In this document: positions 16,586-24,726 of the stretch, in pieces
How positions within the stretch are numbered: the first letter of the stretch is position 1
Layout of the letters: every line of letters starts with the position of its first letter
Source: Lentzea nigeriaca
GTDB lineage: Bacteria > Actinomycetota > Actinomycetes > Mycobacteriales > Pseudonocardiaceae
Assembly (NCBI RefSeq): GCF_016907955.1
Contig: NZ_JAFBCX010000002.1
Span: 186,001-250,000 of the forward strand
Reading direction: 5' to 3'
Length of the DNA: 64,000 nucleotides
The notes under the pieces: model-generated
Told to the model about the DNA's origin: nothing
Database searches by the model: none
What the model saw: the letters and a program-made list of their open reading frames with translations, nothing else
Program-made: the position numbers and the translations under genes

Positions 16586-17557
16586 ATGCGGACACTCATC
16601 GGGGCTCTGGTGATCGCAATGGCCACACCAGGTGGCGCTCAGGCCCATCACCACAGGGATTTCGATCTGCAGGCCCACCGCGGCGGCATCGGCCTCACGG
16701 TGGAGAGCACGCTCAAGGCGTTCGGCAAGGCGCTCGAACTCGGCGTCACGACGCTGGAGCTCGACCTCCAGATCACCAGGGACGGCCGCGAGGTCATCAC
16801 GCACGACCGGAAGACGAACCCGGCGAAGTGCCTCGACACCAAGCCCGCGTTCCCCGGTGACCCCGACTTTCCCTACGCCGGCAAGTACGTGAAGGACCTG
16901 ACGTTCGCGCAGGTCCGCACCCTCGACTGCGGCAGCACCCGGTGGTCGCAGTACCCGGACCAGGAGCTATCTCCTGGCGCGCGGATGCCCACCCTTGCCG
17001 AGTTGTTCGACCTGGCGCGCAGGCACCACGCGTGGGGCATCCGCTTCAACATCGAGACCAAGGTCGAGGCCGCCGCCCCGCACGAGACGGCGCCGCGCGA
17101 GCAGTTCGTGCAACGCGCGGTCCGCGAGATCCGCCGCTCCGGTTTCCTGCCGAACGTGACCATCCAGTCGTTCGACTGGGGCACGCTGATGCGGCTGCGC
17201 GAGGTCGAGCCGCGGATCCCGCTGGTGGCGCTGACGCAGCCGGAGTTCCTGCGTCCCGGCTCGCCGTGGACGGGTGGCCTCAACCTGGGCGACTTCGGCG
17301 GCAGTGTCGCGAAGGCGGTGCGCAGTTTCGGCGCGAAGGCCCTGTCCCCGGTGCACACGATGACCACGAAGGAACTGGTCACCGATGCCCACGGACAGGG
17401 CCTCGCGGTCATCCCGTGGACCGTGGACGAGGAGTCACGGATGCACGAGATGATCGACACCGGGATCGACGGCCTGATCACCGACTACCCGGATCGGTTG
17501 CGGAAGGTGTTGAGGGAGCGAGGGTTCAAGCTCCCCAAGCGCTATCCACGGGGTTAG
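16586..17557 (+). CDS. Secreted glycerophosphodiester phosphodiesterase
   Basis: 323 residues. Signal peptide RTLIGALVIAMATPGGAQA then a GDPD TIM barrel: DLQAHRGG (catalytic His), TVESTLKAFGKALELGVTTLELDLQITRDG (Glu/Asp metal ligands) and VITHDRKT (second His). The end GIDGLITDYPDRLRKVL is typical. It hydrolyses glycerophosphodiesters outside the cell to glycerol-3-phosphate, possibly to recover phosphate. ATG 16586 directly precedes the signal peptide; GTG 16562 would bury it. Convergent with the P450 gene 16 nt away. Confidence 0.92.
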   Translation: MRTLIGALVIAMATPGGAQAHHHRDFDLQAHRGGIGLTVESTLKAFGKALELGVTTLELDLQITRDGREVITHDRKTNPAKCLDTKPAFPGDPDFPYAGKYVKDLTFAQVRTLDCGSTRWSQYPDQELSPGARMPTLAELFDLARRHHAWGIRFNIETKVEAAAPHETAPREQFVQRAVREIRRSGFLPNVTIQSFDWGTLMRLREVEPRIPLVALTQPEFLRPGSPWTGGLNLGDFGGSVAKAVRSFGAKALSPVHTMTTKELVTDAHGQGLAVIPWTVDEESRMHEMIDTGIDGLITDYPDRLRKVLRERGFKLPKRYPRG

Positions 17558-17573
17558 TGCTCAGGTCGAACGA

Positions 17574-18800
17574 TCATGCTCCGTCAGCAAGCGGCAGGGA
17601 GTGCAGGCCGCGGATCACGAACTCCGCGCGCCGGTCGGGTTCCGCGGCCAGCACCGCCTTGGGCAGCTTGCGGTGCAACGACGACAGCGCCGCCTCCACC
17701 TCGATCCTGGCCAGCGGCGCACCCAGGCAGTAGTGGATGCCCATGCCGAACCCGAGGTGCTGGTTCTTCTCGCGGCCGACGTCGAGCGTGTCGGGGTTCT
17801 CGAAGACCAACGGGTCGCGCGCGGCCGCACCGAGCAGCGCGGCGATCTTCTCGCCGGGCTCGACGACGTGGCCGGCGATCTCCACGCGTTCGGTGGCGGT
17901 GCGTTCGAAGAGCTGCAACGGCGAGTCGTAGCGGATGAGCTCCTCGACGGCCGTCGGCATCATCTCCGCCGAGAGGCGCTCCCACTGCGAACGGTGCTTC
18001 ATCAGGGCGAAGACGCCGTTGCCGATCACGTTGACCGTGGCCTCGTGGCCGGCCATCAGCAGCAGTACGGCGGTGGCGACGAGCTCGTCCTCGGTGAGCC
18101 TGGCGCCGTCGGTGTCGGTGACGGCGACCAGGTCGGAGACGAGGTCCGAGCCGGGGTTCTTGCGGCGCAACGCGACGAGCTCGCGCAGGTAGGCGACGAA
18201 CTCCGCGGCCGCGCGTTCGGCTGCCTGCTGCTGCTCGGGAGGCAGGCCGTACTCGTACATCTTCACGATGGCGTTCGACCACGGTTGCAGCAGGTAGCGG
18301 TCCTGGCCGGGGACGCCGAGCAGCTCGGCGATCACCTCGACCGGCAGCGGCGCGGCGACGTGGGCGAGCAGGTCGGCCTGGCCCTGGTCACCGATCTTCG
18401 CGACCAGCTCGTCGACCAGCCGGTCGGCCAGTTCGGCCACCCATGGGCGCAGGCGCTCGACGTGGCCGCGGCCGAACGCGGCGGCGACCAGGCGGCGCAG
18501 CCGGGTGTGCGTGGGCGGCTCGTTCTCCAGCAGCGAGTTGCGGTGCAGCAGGTTGAACGCCATGAACTGCTCCACCGGCTTCACGTCCGACCAGATCCGG
18601 CCGAGCGAGCGGTGCCGCAGGACGGCCGAGCAGGCGGCGTGCGAGACGGCGACAGCGACGCCCATCTGCTCGTGGTGATGCACCTCACCGGCTTCGCGCA
18701 GGGCGGCGAAGACCGGGTACGGGTCGGCGATGAACGCGGGATCGCGCTGGTCGAACGTCACAAGGCGGGACGGTAAGTCGCGGTCGGCGGTTTCGTCCAC
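17574..18800 (-). CDS. Cytochrome P450 (CYP107-like)
   Basis: 408 residues, the usual length of a soluble bacterial P450. I-helix LLLMAGHEATVN, K-helix EELIR (ExxR), and heme loop HLGFGMGIHYCLGAPLAR with Cys358 as thiolate ligand. The I-helix reads AGHEAT rather than AGHETT, a tolerated variant. Closest in appearance to actinobacterial macrolide/steroid-type CYPs such as CYP107; substrate unknown. No ferredoxin or reductase gene is adjacent. Divergent from the second GDPD gene over about 50 bp, which must hold both promoters. Confidence 0.92.
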   Translation of the reverse strand: MDETADRDLPSRLVTFDQRDPAFIADPYPVFAALREAGEVHHHEQMGVAVAVSHAACSAVLRHRSLGRIWSDVKPVEQFMAFNLLHRNSLLENEPPTHTRLRRLVAAAFGRGHVERLRPWVAELADRLVDELVAKIGDQGQADLLAHVAAPLPVEVIAELLGVPGQDRYLLQPWSNAIVKMYEYGLPPEQQQAAERAAAEFVAYLRELVALRRKNPGSDLVSDLVAVTDTDGARLTEDELVATAVLLLMAGHEATVNVIGNGVFALMKHRSQWERLSAEMMPTAVEELIRYDSPLQLFERTATERVEIAGHVVEPGEKIAALLGAAARDPLVFENPDTLDVGREKNQHLGFGMGIHYCLGAPLARIEVEAALSSLHRKLPKAVLAAEPDRRAEFVIRGLHSLPLADGA

Positions 18801-18851
18801 GTCAATTTGATTGATGCCTCAAATTGTTGTGCAGACACTATCGTTCGGCTT

Positions 18852-19592
18852 GTGCAGCTGCCTTCCGTCGTCGCGCACCGTGGCGCGTCCACAGACCGTC
18901 CTGAGCACACCATCGGTGCCTATGAGCTGGCGTTGAAGGAGGGCGCGGACGGGCTCGAGTGCGACATCCGGCTGTCGAAGGACGGCGAGATCGTGTGTGT
19001 GCACGACCGCACGCTCACCCGCACGTCCAGCGGCCGTGGCACGGTCAGCGCGCTCACGTTGGAGCAACTGAAGCAGCACGACTACGGCAGTTGGCACCGC
19101 CACGGTCAGCCGGCCGGACTGCTCGTGCTCGACGAGCTGCTGGACCTGGTCAAGGGCACGAACGTGCAGCTCTTCATCGAGACCAAGCACCCGGTCCGGT
19201 ACCGCAACGAGATCGAACGCAAGCTCGTCGAGGCGCTCGAGCGGCACGCGCTCGACAGCCAGATCGTCATGATGTCGTTCTCGCCGACCGCCGTGAAGGC
19301 GTTCCGCGACCAGGCGCCGGACATCCGCACGGTCCTGCTGCTCGACCGGCTCGGCCGCTACCGCACCGGCACGCTGCCGTCGTTCGCCGACTACACCGGA
19401 CCGGGTGTGCACGTGCTGCGCAACGACCCCGATTACGTCGATCGGGCCAGGCGTGCGGGGCACGAGACGTACGTGTGGACGGTGGACAGCGCGGAGGACG
19501 TCGCATTGTGCCGTGACCTGGGGGTCCGCTACCTCGCGACGAACGCCCCGGCGAACACCCGCCGCCTGCTGACGGCTAACTTGGCGACCTGA
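18852..19592 (+). CDS. Cytoplasmic glycerophosphodiester phosphodiesterase
   Basis: 246 residues with VVAHRGAS, PEHTIGAYELALKEGADGLECDIRLSKDG and VCVHDRTLTRTSSG, the complete catalytic set of the GDPD family, ending with YVWTVDSAEDVALCRDLGVRYLATNAP. No signal peptide, so it acts inside the cell, in contrast to the paralogue at 16586. GTG 18852 is chosen because the conserved barrel starts six residues later; an in-frame ATG at 18807 would add 15 residues without matching the family. Confidence 0.92.
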   Translation: MQLPSVVAHRGASTDRPEHTIGAYELALKEGADGLECDIRLSKDGEIVCVHDRTLTRTSSGRGTVSALTLEQLKQHDYGSWHRHGQPAGLLVLDELLDLVKGTNVQLFIETKHPVRYRNEIERKLVEALERHALDSQIVMMSFSPTAVKAFRDQAPDIRTVLLLDRLGRYRTGTLPSFADYTGPGVHVLRNDPDYVDRARRAGHETYVWTVDSAEDVALCRDLGVRYLATNAPANTRRLLTANLAT

Positions 19593-19618
19593 CAAGCCTG
19601 AACACGAGGAGGGCCAAG

Positions 19619-20554
19619 GTGGCCAAGCGGAGCGCGGTCAAGGACGCACCCAAGGACGGGATCAACCCGAAGCAGCCCTGCCCGTGCGGGTCCGGCAAGC
19701 GCTACAAGGCCTGCCACGGCGCTCCCGGTGGCGCGACGGACGTGATCGTGTCGCGTCCGTTCGAGGGCCTGGCCGCCGAGTGCGAGCTGATCGCGCTGCG
19801 CGAGTTCGTGCCGTCGGCGATCGCGAAGCTTCCGGTCAAGGACGGTCGCGAGGTCACGCTGGCCACGGTGCTGCCGATGGCGGCCGCCGGTCTGATCCGC
19901 GGCGACGACGTGCCGTTCGTCGGCCTGCAGGTGCAGACGCGCTCCGGTGACATCAGCCGCGACCTGGCCCGCGCCCTGCAGTGGGCGCAGCAGGCCAAGA
20001 CCGGTGAAGTCCTGCCGGTCGTCGGTCCCGACAACGGCGAGAACCCCGGTCGCCTGCAGGACCTGCTCGACCCCGAGGCCGAGATCACGCCCGAGCTGCA
20101 CACCGACTTCCTCTGGTGGATGCCGGAGGGCACCGAGCCGACCGGCGAGGTGGCCCTGTCGCTGGAGCGCGCGAACGCGGCGATCCTGCCGACCGAGCGC
20201 CTCGACGCTCCCGGCGTGAAGGCCGCGTACTGGGTGGACGCGGGCGACAAGGCGCACCTGCGCTGGGTCCGCCCTGAGCCCGAGGAGAAGCTGCTGCCCG
20301 CGATGGCCCGCCTGGCGGCTCGCGGCGAGCTGGACCTGGGAGAGGGTTCGCGCTACGCCGGGTCGTTCCGCGCGCACGGTCTCCTGGTGCCGGTGTGGGA
20401 CCTCGACCGCGAGATGCACGCCCGCGAGTGGGCAGAGCCGACCGAAGCGCTGGGCAAGCGCTTGCTGGAGGCGCTGGAGTCCGACGCGCCGCTGACCGAC
20501 GCCGAGCGCAGGGCCCGCGACGGCCTGCGTGGCCGTCAGATCACGCTCCGGTGA
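19619..20554 (+). CDS. DUF5926 protein with SEC-C zinc motif
   Basis: 311 residues. The N-terminus carries a SEC-C motif (CPCGSGKRYKACHG, about 21-34), a zinc-binding module also found at the SecA C-terminus, followed by a soluble domain of about 270 residues matching the actinobacterial DUF5926 family. Function unknown; SEC-C suggests contact with translation or secretion machinery. GTG 19619 follows GAGGAGG with good spacing. A DnaA-box-like cluster follows its stop. Confidence 0.88.
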   Translation: MAKRSAVKDAPKDGINPKQPCPCGSGKRYKACHGAPGGATDVIVSRPFEGLAAECELIALREFVPSAIAKLPVKDGREVTLATVLPMAAAGLIRGDDVPFVGLQVQTRSGDISRDLARALQWAQQAKTGEVLPVVGPDNGENPGRLQDLLDPEAEITPELHTDFLWWMPEGTEPTGEVALSLERANAAILPTERLDAPGVKAAYWVDAGDKAHLRWVRPEPEEKLLPAMARLAARGELDLGEGSRYAGSFRAHGLLVPVWDLDREMHAREWAEPTEALGKRLLEALESDAPLTDAERRARDGLRGRQITLR

Positions 20555-20557
20555 CCC

Positions 20558-20592
20558 TGTCCACAGGGTTGTCCACAAGGAGCTGTGGATAA
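20558..20592. promoter_or_regulatory. Cluster of DnaA-box-like 9-mers
   Basis: CTGTCCACA (20558-20566), TTGTCCACA (20569-20577) and TGTGGATAA (20584-20592, the exact reverse complement of TTATCCACA) fall within 35 bp just before the DUF952 start. TTGTCCACA is the usual high-GC actinomycete DnaA box. This could titrate DnaA or tie the gene to replication. No oriC genes are nearby, so it is not the origin. Confidence 0.45.
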
Positions 20593-20928
20593 GTGCTGCT
20601 GCACATCATCTCGAAGGCCGGCTGGGCCGCTGCCCAGTCGGCCGGTTCGATCGCGCCCGCCGGCGAGGAGTTCGTGCACTGCTCCGACCGGGGCGTCGTG
20701 CACGTGACGGCGGGCAAGTTCTTCCTCGGGCAGAGCGACCTGCTGCTGCTCGTGATCGACCCGAAGCTGCTCGACGTGCCGGTCAGGTGGGAGGCCGTGG
20801 CGGATTCACCGTTGTGGTTCCCGCACGTGTACGGGCCGATCCCGGTCGTGGCCGTGGTCGAGGTGCACGACTTCCCCTGTCAGCAGGACGGTTCGTTCGT
20901 ACTGCCGGAGGCCGTTGCCGTTCTGTGA
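20593..20928 (+). CDS. DUF952 protein
   Basis: 111 residues. LLHIISKAGWAAAQSAGSIAPAGEEFVHCSDRGVVHVTAGKFF and RWEAVADSPLWFPHVYGPIPVVAVVEV match the small DUF952 family, whose fold resembles ADP-ribosyltransferase-like domains but whose role is unknown. The conserved His (HCS, FPH) are present. GTG 20593 begins one base after the DnaA-box-like cluster, so that cluster overlaps its ribosome-binding region, which has no clear Shine-Dalgarno apart from AAGGAG at 20577-20582. Confidence 0.88.
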   Translation: MLLHIISKAGWAAAQSAGSIAPAGEEFVHCSDRGVVHVTAGKFFLGQSDLLLLVIDPKLLDVPVRWEAVADSPLWFPHVYGPIPVVAVVEVHDFPCQQDGSFVLPEAVAVL

Positions 20929-21005
20929 TTGAGTGAGGCAACCGTCCGGCGCCCTCGGGCGTGGACTTCCCGGAGCCACTTGTCGCTTCGGGGAGGGGGC
21001 GTGCC

Positions 21006-21539
21006 GTGACGGCGGTGCTGAGACTCGGGTCGGCCGCCGAACGCGGCGGGGGAAGAGCGGAAGCCGTGGGGGATTTCGCGGAGTTCGTGCGTGTGTCGAT
21101 GCCCGGACTTCTGCGTTATGGACACGCTCTGACAGGCAACCCGCACGACGCGGCCGACCTCGTGCAGGCCGTCCTGGAGAAGGTCGGGTCGCGCTGGGTG
21201 GCCGTGCAGCGCAAGGGTGACGACCCGCTCGCGTACGTCCGCAGGGCCATGGCCAACACCCACATCAGCATCTGGCGGCGGCGTCGTCGCGAGAACCTCG
21301 TCGCGGACTTCCCCGACAGCGGTGCCGTGGAACCAGAGCTGAGCAGGCTCGAAAACGAACCACTCTGGCAAGCACTGCGCGCACTGCCGCCACGGCAGCG
21401 TGCGGTGATCGTGCTGCGCTACTACGAGAACCTCTCCGAGACCGAGATCGCGGACACGCTCGGCATCTCGTGCGGCACCGTGAAGAGCCAGACCAGCAAG
21501 GCGATGGCGAGTCTGCGGACACGCCTGGGAAAGGACTGA
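21006..21539 (+). CDS. SigE-family ECF sigma factor
   Basis: 177 residues: region 2 (FAEFVRVSMPGLLRYGHALTGNPHDAADLVQAVLEKVGSRW), a basic linker and region 4 (LRALPPRQRAVIVLRYYENLSETEIADTLGISCGTVKSQTSKAMASL). GTG 21006 is favoured by a GGGGAGGGGG run at 20991-21000; GTG 21066 (VGDFAEF) gives a shorter protein closer to the usual start. The next gene begins 3 nt after the stop and encodes a single-pass membrane protein, repeating the arrangement at 13837-15212. Confidence 0.9.
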   Translation: MTAVLRLGSAAERGGGRAEAVGDFAEFVRVSMPGLLRYGHALTGNPHDAADLVQAVLEKVGSRWVAVQRKGDDPLAYVRRAMANTHISIWRRRRRENLVADFPDSGAVEPELSRLENEPLWQALRALPPRQRAVIVLRYYENLSETEIADTLGISCGTVKSQTSKAMASLRTRLGKD

Positions 21540-21542
21540 CCG

Positions 21543-22346
21543 GTGGCCGACGACCTCGACGACGAGCTGCGCAGGCTCTTCAGCGACGATCGCCTGGACG
21601 TGCACGTGAGTCCGGAGGCGACCGACGCTGTGCTTCGCGGTGCGGATCGCCGGCGACGGCGCCGTTCCGCCATGGCCACCGCCGTCGCCGTGGTGACGCT
21701 GGTCGGTGCGGGGATCGGGCTGACCCAGCTGCCGTCGTCGGACGACCACTGGGTCGGCGACCTGCTGCCGACCTCGGTACCGACCTCCGCTTCGAGCCCG
21801 CCTCCGTCGTCGTCCAGCTCCGTCGTCCCGACCACGACCGTCATTCCTTCGCCTCCGAACCCCGGTGGCAGCAACCCCGGCACGGGCACCGGCAAGCCGA
21901 CTTCCACGAAGCCGCGCACGACCACCCCGTCGGCTCCGCCGCCGGCGGAAACGGCTGGGGTCGGCGCGCTCGTGCTCGGGATGAGCGAGGCGGACGCGCT
22001 GAAGACGAAGACGCTGGTCGAGCCGAGCAGCCCGGCCGATCCGGAGGGCAAGTGCGTCGCCTACGCGACGACGTCGGTGCCCGACAACAACGCCGTGATC
22101 ATCTCGTCGGCCAAGGGCATCGTGCGGCTCACGGTTCCGAGCACCGCCAAGACGCAGCGCGGCATCGGCGTCGGCTCGACGGTGGCCGAGGTGAAGACCG
22201 CCTATCCGACCGCGGCGCAGAGCGGTACCGAGCTGCGCGTGGAGATGACCGGGACGCCCAGGTGGACGTACGTCTTCGAGACCGACGGTTCCGCGGTCAC
22301 GTCTGTCCGGAAGCGTCTCAGCGCCGGCGACTGCCCAGGCGTCTGA
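21543..22346 (+). CDS. Membrane protein paired with sigma factor (putative anti-sigma)
   Basis: 267 residues. Acidic cytoplasmic N-terminus (ADDLDDELRRLFSDDRLDVHVSPEATDAVLRGADRRRRRR), one membrane helix (AMATAVAVVTLVGAGIGL, about 42-60), a Ser/Pro/Thr-rich linker (about 75-140) and a C-terminal extracytoplasmic domain with two Cys. The N-terminal plan (ELRRLF, VLRGADRRRRRR) resembles the partner at 14322, suggesting the two are diverged copies. Inferred to be an envelope-sensing regulator of the coupled sigma factor; no zinc anti-sigma motif present. Confidence 0.78.
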   Translation: MADDLDDELRRLFSDDRLDVHVSPEATDAVLRGADRRRRRRSAMATAVAVVTLVGAGIGLTQLPSSDDHWVGDLLPTSVPTSASSPPPSSSSSVVPTTTVIPSPPNPGGSNPGTGTGKPTSTKPRTTTPSAPPPAETAGVGALVLGMSEADALKTKTLVEPSSPADPEGKCVAYATTSVPDNNAVIISSAKGIVRLTVPSTAKTQRGIGVGSTVAEVKTAYPTAAQSGTELRVEMTGTPRWTYVFETDGSAVTSVRKRLSAGDCPGV

Positions 22347-22444
22347 AAAATCTCGACGCGCGATGTCGAGAAGCCCGGAACAGCTCCGTCCCCGGTGTGC
22401 GAGCGGCCAAGATGGGTCGCGACAGCATCGAGGGAGACAGCGAG

Positions 22445-22852
22445 ATGGCCAAGTACCTGCTGCTCAAGCACTACCGCGGCGCACCGGCTGCGGTGAACGA
22501 CGTGCCGATGGACCAGTGGACGCAGGACGAGATCACCGCGCACCTGCAGTACATGCGCGACTTCGCGACCAAGCTGGAGGCGACCGGCGAGTTCGTCGAG
22601 GGTCAGGCGCTCGCGCCCGAGGGCACGTGGGTCCGGTACGACGGTGAGGGCAAGCCGCCGGTGACGGACGGGCCGTTCGCCGAGACGAAGGACCTCATCG
22701 CAGGGTGGATGGTGATCGACGTCGACAGCTACGAGCGCGCGGTCGAGCTGGCCGGGGAGCTGTCGGCGGCGCCGGGCAAGGACGGCAAGCCGATCCACGA
22801 GTGGCTCGAGCTGCGGCCGTTCTACGGCAACCCGCCGACGATCACGGAGTGA
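22445..22852 (+). CDS. YCII/DGPF-family protein
   Basis: 135 residues of the YCII-related family: KYLLLKHYRG at the start, then DGPFAETKDLIAGWMVIDVDSYERAVELA, including the DGPF motif. Such proteins have a ferredoxin-like fold and are habitually encoded beside ECF42-type sigma factors, as here (next gene 1 nt downstream). Their biochemical role is unknown. ATG 22445 follows GGGAGA at 22432-22437. Confidence 0.92.
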   Translation: MAKYLLLKHYRGAPAAVNDVPMDQWTQDEITAHLQYMRDFATKLEATGEFVEGQALAPEGTWVRYDGEGKPPVTDGPFAETKDLIAGWMVIDVDSYERAVELAGELSAAPGKDGKPIHEWLELRPFYGNPPTITE

Positions 22853-22853
22853 C

Positions 22854-24005
22854 ATGGACGAGGCACTGCTGAGGAGCCTCACCCCTGGCGTGATCGGGGT
22901 TCTCGTCCGCCGCGGAGCCGACTTCGCGGCGGCCGAGGACGCCGTGCAGGACGCGCTGCTCGAAGCGGTCCGGGTGTGGCCGGACGATCCGCCGCGGGAT
23001 CCGAAGGGCTGGCTGGTCACGGCGGCCTGGCGCAAGTTCATCGACGCGACGCGAGCAGAGTCGGCGCGGAGACGGCGGGAGGAGCTCGTCGACGCCGAAC
23101 CCGAGCCTGGACCGGCGTCGGACACCGACGACACGTTGCAGCTCTACTTCCTGTGCGCGCATCCCTCTCTCACGCCCTCGTCGGCGGTCGCGCTCACGCT
23201 CAGAGCTGTCGGTGGCCTGACGACCCGCCAGATCGCCCAGGCCTACCTCGTGCCAGAGGCGACGATGGCCCAGCGCATCAGCCGCGCCAAGAAGACGGTC
23301 AGCGACGTGCGGTTCGACCAGCCCGGCGACGTGGCCACCGTGCTGCGCGTGCTCTACCTCGTCTTCAACGAGGGCTACTCCGGCGACGTCGACCTCGCCG
23401 CCGAAGCCATCCGGCTCACCCGGCAGCTCGCGACCGCGATAGATCACCCCGAGGTCGCCGGTCTGCTCGCGCTCATGCTGCTGCACCACGCCAGGCGCGC
23501 CGGCCGAACCGCCGCCGACGGCAGCCTCGTCGCGCTCGCCGACCAGGATCGGAGCAAGTGGGACACGGAGATGATCGCCGAGGGCGTCGAGATCCTGCAG
23601 GCGGCGCTCGCGCGGGGCCGGCTCGGCGAGTTCCAGGCCCAGGCGGCCATCGCGGCACTGCACTGCGACGCACCCGACGCCGCGGAGACGGACTGGGTGC
23701 AGATCGTCGAGTGGTACGACGAACTGGCTGAGCTGACCGACAGCCCGATCGTGCGGCTCAACCGCGCCGTGGCCGTGGGTGAGGCGGACGGGCCGCGCGC
23801 CGGGCTGAAAGCGCTCGGAGAACTCGACGAATCACTTCCCCGGTACACGGCGGTGGCCGCATACCTCCATGAACGCGACGGCGACGTGCAAACGGCGGCA
23901 CGCCTCTACACCGAGGCGGCGAAGAAAGCGGCGAACCTGCCCGAGCGGGAATATCTCACGCGGCAGGCCGCACGGCTCAACCGAAAAAGCCCGCCCCACC
24001 CGTGA
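22854..24005 (+). CDS. ECF42-type sigma factor with DUF6596/TPR-like extension
   Basis: 383 residues. Sigma regions 2 (RRGADFAAAEDAVQDALLEAVRVWP) and 4 (TTRQIAQAYLVPEATMAQRISRAKKTV) are followed by a helical C-terminal domain of about 200 residues (LRVLYLVFNEGYSGDVDLAAEAIRL ... LNRAVAVGEADGP ... YTAVAAYLHERDGD) typical of the ECF42 group. The extension, not an anti-sigma, is thought to control activity. The upstream YCII gene is its standard partner. ATG 22854 lies 1 nt after that gene's stop. Confidence 0.93.
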   Translation: MDEALLRSLTPGVIGVLVRRGADFAAAEDAVQDALLEAVRVWPDDPPRDPKGWLVTAAWRKFIDATRAESARRRREELVDAEPEPGPASDTDDTLQLYFLCAHPSLTPSSAVALTLRAVGGLTTRQIAQAYLVPEATMAQRISRAKKTVSDVRFDQPGDVATVLRVLYLVFNEGYSGDVDLAAEAIRLTRQLATAIDHPEVAGLLALMLLHHARRAGRTAADGSLVALADQDRSKWDTEMIAEGVEILQAALARGRLGEFQAQAAIAALHCDAPDAAETDWVQIVEWYDELAELTDSPIVRLNRAVAVGEADGPRAGLKALGELDESLPRYTAVAAYLHERDGDVQTAARLYTEAAKKAANLPEREYLTRQAARLNRKSPPHP

Positions 24006-24018
24006 GGGCGAAGCGGGC
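23989..24018. terminator. Hairpin at end of ECF42 gene
   Basis: GCCCGC (23989-23994) pairs with GCGGGC (24013-24018), with further possible CCC/GGG pairing inside; the stop codon lies within the loop. It sits between two convergent genes (sigma factor and ferritin) and may end transcription from the plus strand. There is no T-run; low confidence. Confidence 0.35.
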
Positions 24019-24054
24019 CGTAGAAATCAGGCACTCAAGCGTGCGAAGAAAAGC

Positions 24055-24615
24055 TCAGAGCGCGCCACCGGCGGCCGTGGGGGCGCCGGAGTCGCCACCG
24101 CTGTCGCCCACGCTTTCGCGGGTCAGGAACGTCTCCACGTAGAACATGTTGCCGTCGGCGCGGTCCATGATGGTGAGCAGCGTCTTCATCGAGGAGACCT
24201 CCTCGACCTGCTCCTTGAGGAACCACTGCATGAACTGCTCGCCGATGTAGTCGCCCTCCTCGCGGGCGGCCTTGGCGAGCGCCACGATCTGGTCGGTGAC
24301 CTGCTGCTCCTGGCGCAGGGCCAGCTCGACGAGGTCGCGCGGCGCCGTGAAGTCGTTGATCGGGGCGGCGGTGCCGGGAATGGCGACCGGGAGGTCGTTG
24401 TCCATGAGGAACTGGACGATCATCATCGCGTGGTTGCGCTCTTCGAGAGCCTGCTTGTAGAAGTGCGACGCGAGGCGCGGGAGGTCCTCGTTGTCGAACC
24501 ACACGGCGAGCGCGATGTACTGTTGCGAAGCGGAGAACTCGTTGCCGACCTGAGTCTGCAGGAGGTCGTGGAACTTCGACTTCTTCGGGGCAATCTTCTT
24601 CACGTTCGAGGCCAT
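24055..24615 (-). CDS. Ferritin (BfrB-type)
   Basis: 186 residues, non-heme ferritin. The four-helix bundle carries ferroxidase-type residues in EFSASQQYIALAVWF, ALEERNHAMMIVQFL and EQVEEVSSMKTLL; family length with a Gly/Ser-rich C-terminal tail (GDSGGDSGAPTAAGG) like mycobacterial BfrB. It oxidises Fe(II) and stores Fe(III). ATG 24615 precedes the conserved start. The 110-bp promoter region holds an IdeR-type box, in keeping with IdeR activation of bfrB in mycobacteria. Confidence 0.93.
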   Translation of the reverse strand: MASNVKKIAPKKSKFHDLLQTQVGNEFSASQQYIALAVWFDNEDLPRLASHFYKQALEERNHAMMIVQFLMDNDLPVAIPGTAAPINDFTAPRDLVELALRQEQQVTDQIVALAKAAREEGDYIGEQFMQWFLKEQVEEVSSMKTLLTIMDRADGNMFYVETFLTRESVGDSGGDSGAPTAAGGAL

Positions 24616-24662
24616 GCGGAGTACGTTAACCCAAAACGATGACCTGTGCATTCCAGGAAAAG

Positions 24663-24701
24663 CTAACCTTTGTTTGGAAAGGTGAACCAAACAAAGGTTA
24701 G
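24663..24701. repeat. 15-bp perfect inverted repeat in ferritin promoter
   Basis: CTAACCTTTGTTTGG (24663-24677) and its exact reverse complement (24687-24701) flank nine bases. Each arm carries an AACCTTTG/CAAAGGTT element, and the outer ends resemble half iron boxes (AGGTTAG). It overlaps the iron box at 24698-24711 and lies 48-86 nt upstream of the ferritin start. A regulatory dyad is more likely than a terminator, given its distance from arcA and its A/T content. Confidence 0.6.
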
Positions 24702-24711
24702 GCATTCCTAA
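24698..24711. promoter_or_regulatory. IdeR/DtxR-like iron box, ferritin promoter
   Basis: TTAGGCATTCCTAA lies 83-96 nt upstream of the ferritin ATG. Extended to 24693-24711, 14 of 19 positions agree with the DtxR/IdeR consensus as I know it (TTAGGTTAG then CTAACCTAA-type arms). The far-upstream position would suit activation under iron-replete conditions, as for mycobacterial bfrB. No binding data. Confidence 0.6.
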
Positions 24712-24726
24712 CGATCACGCTGAGAG

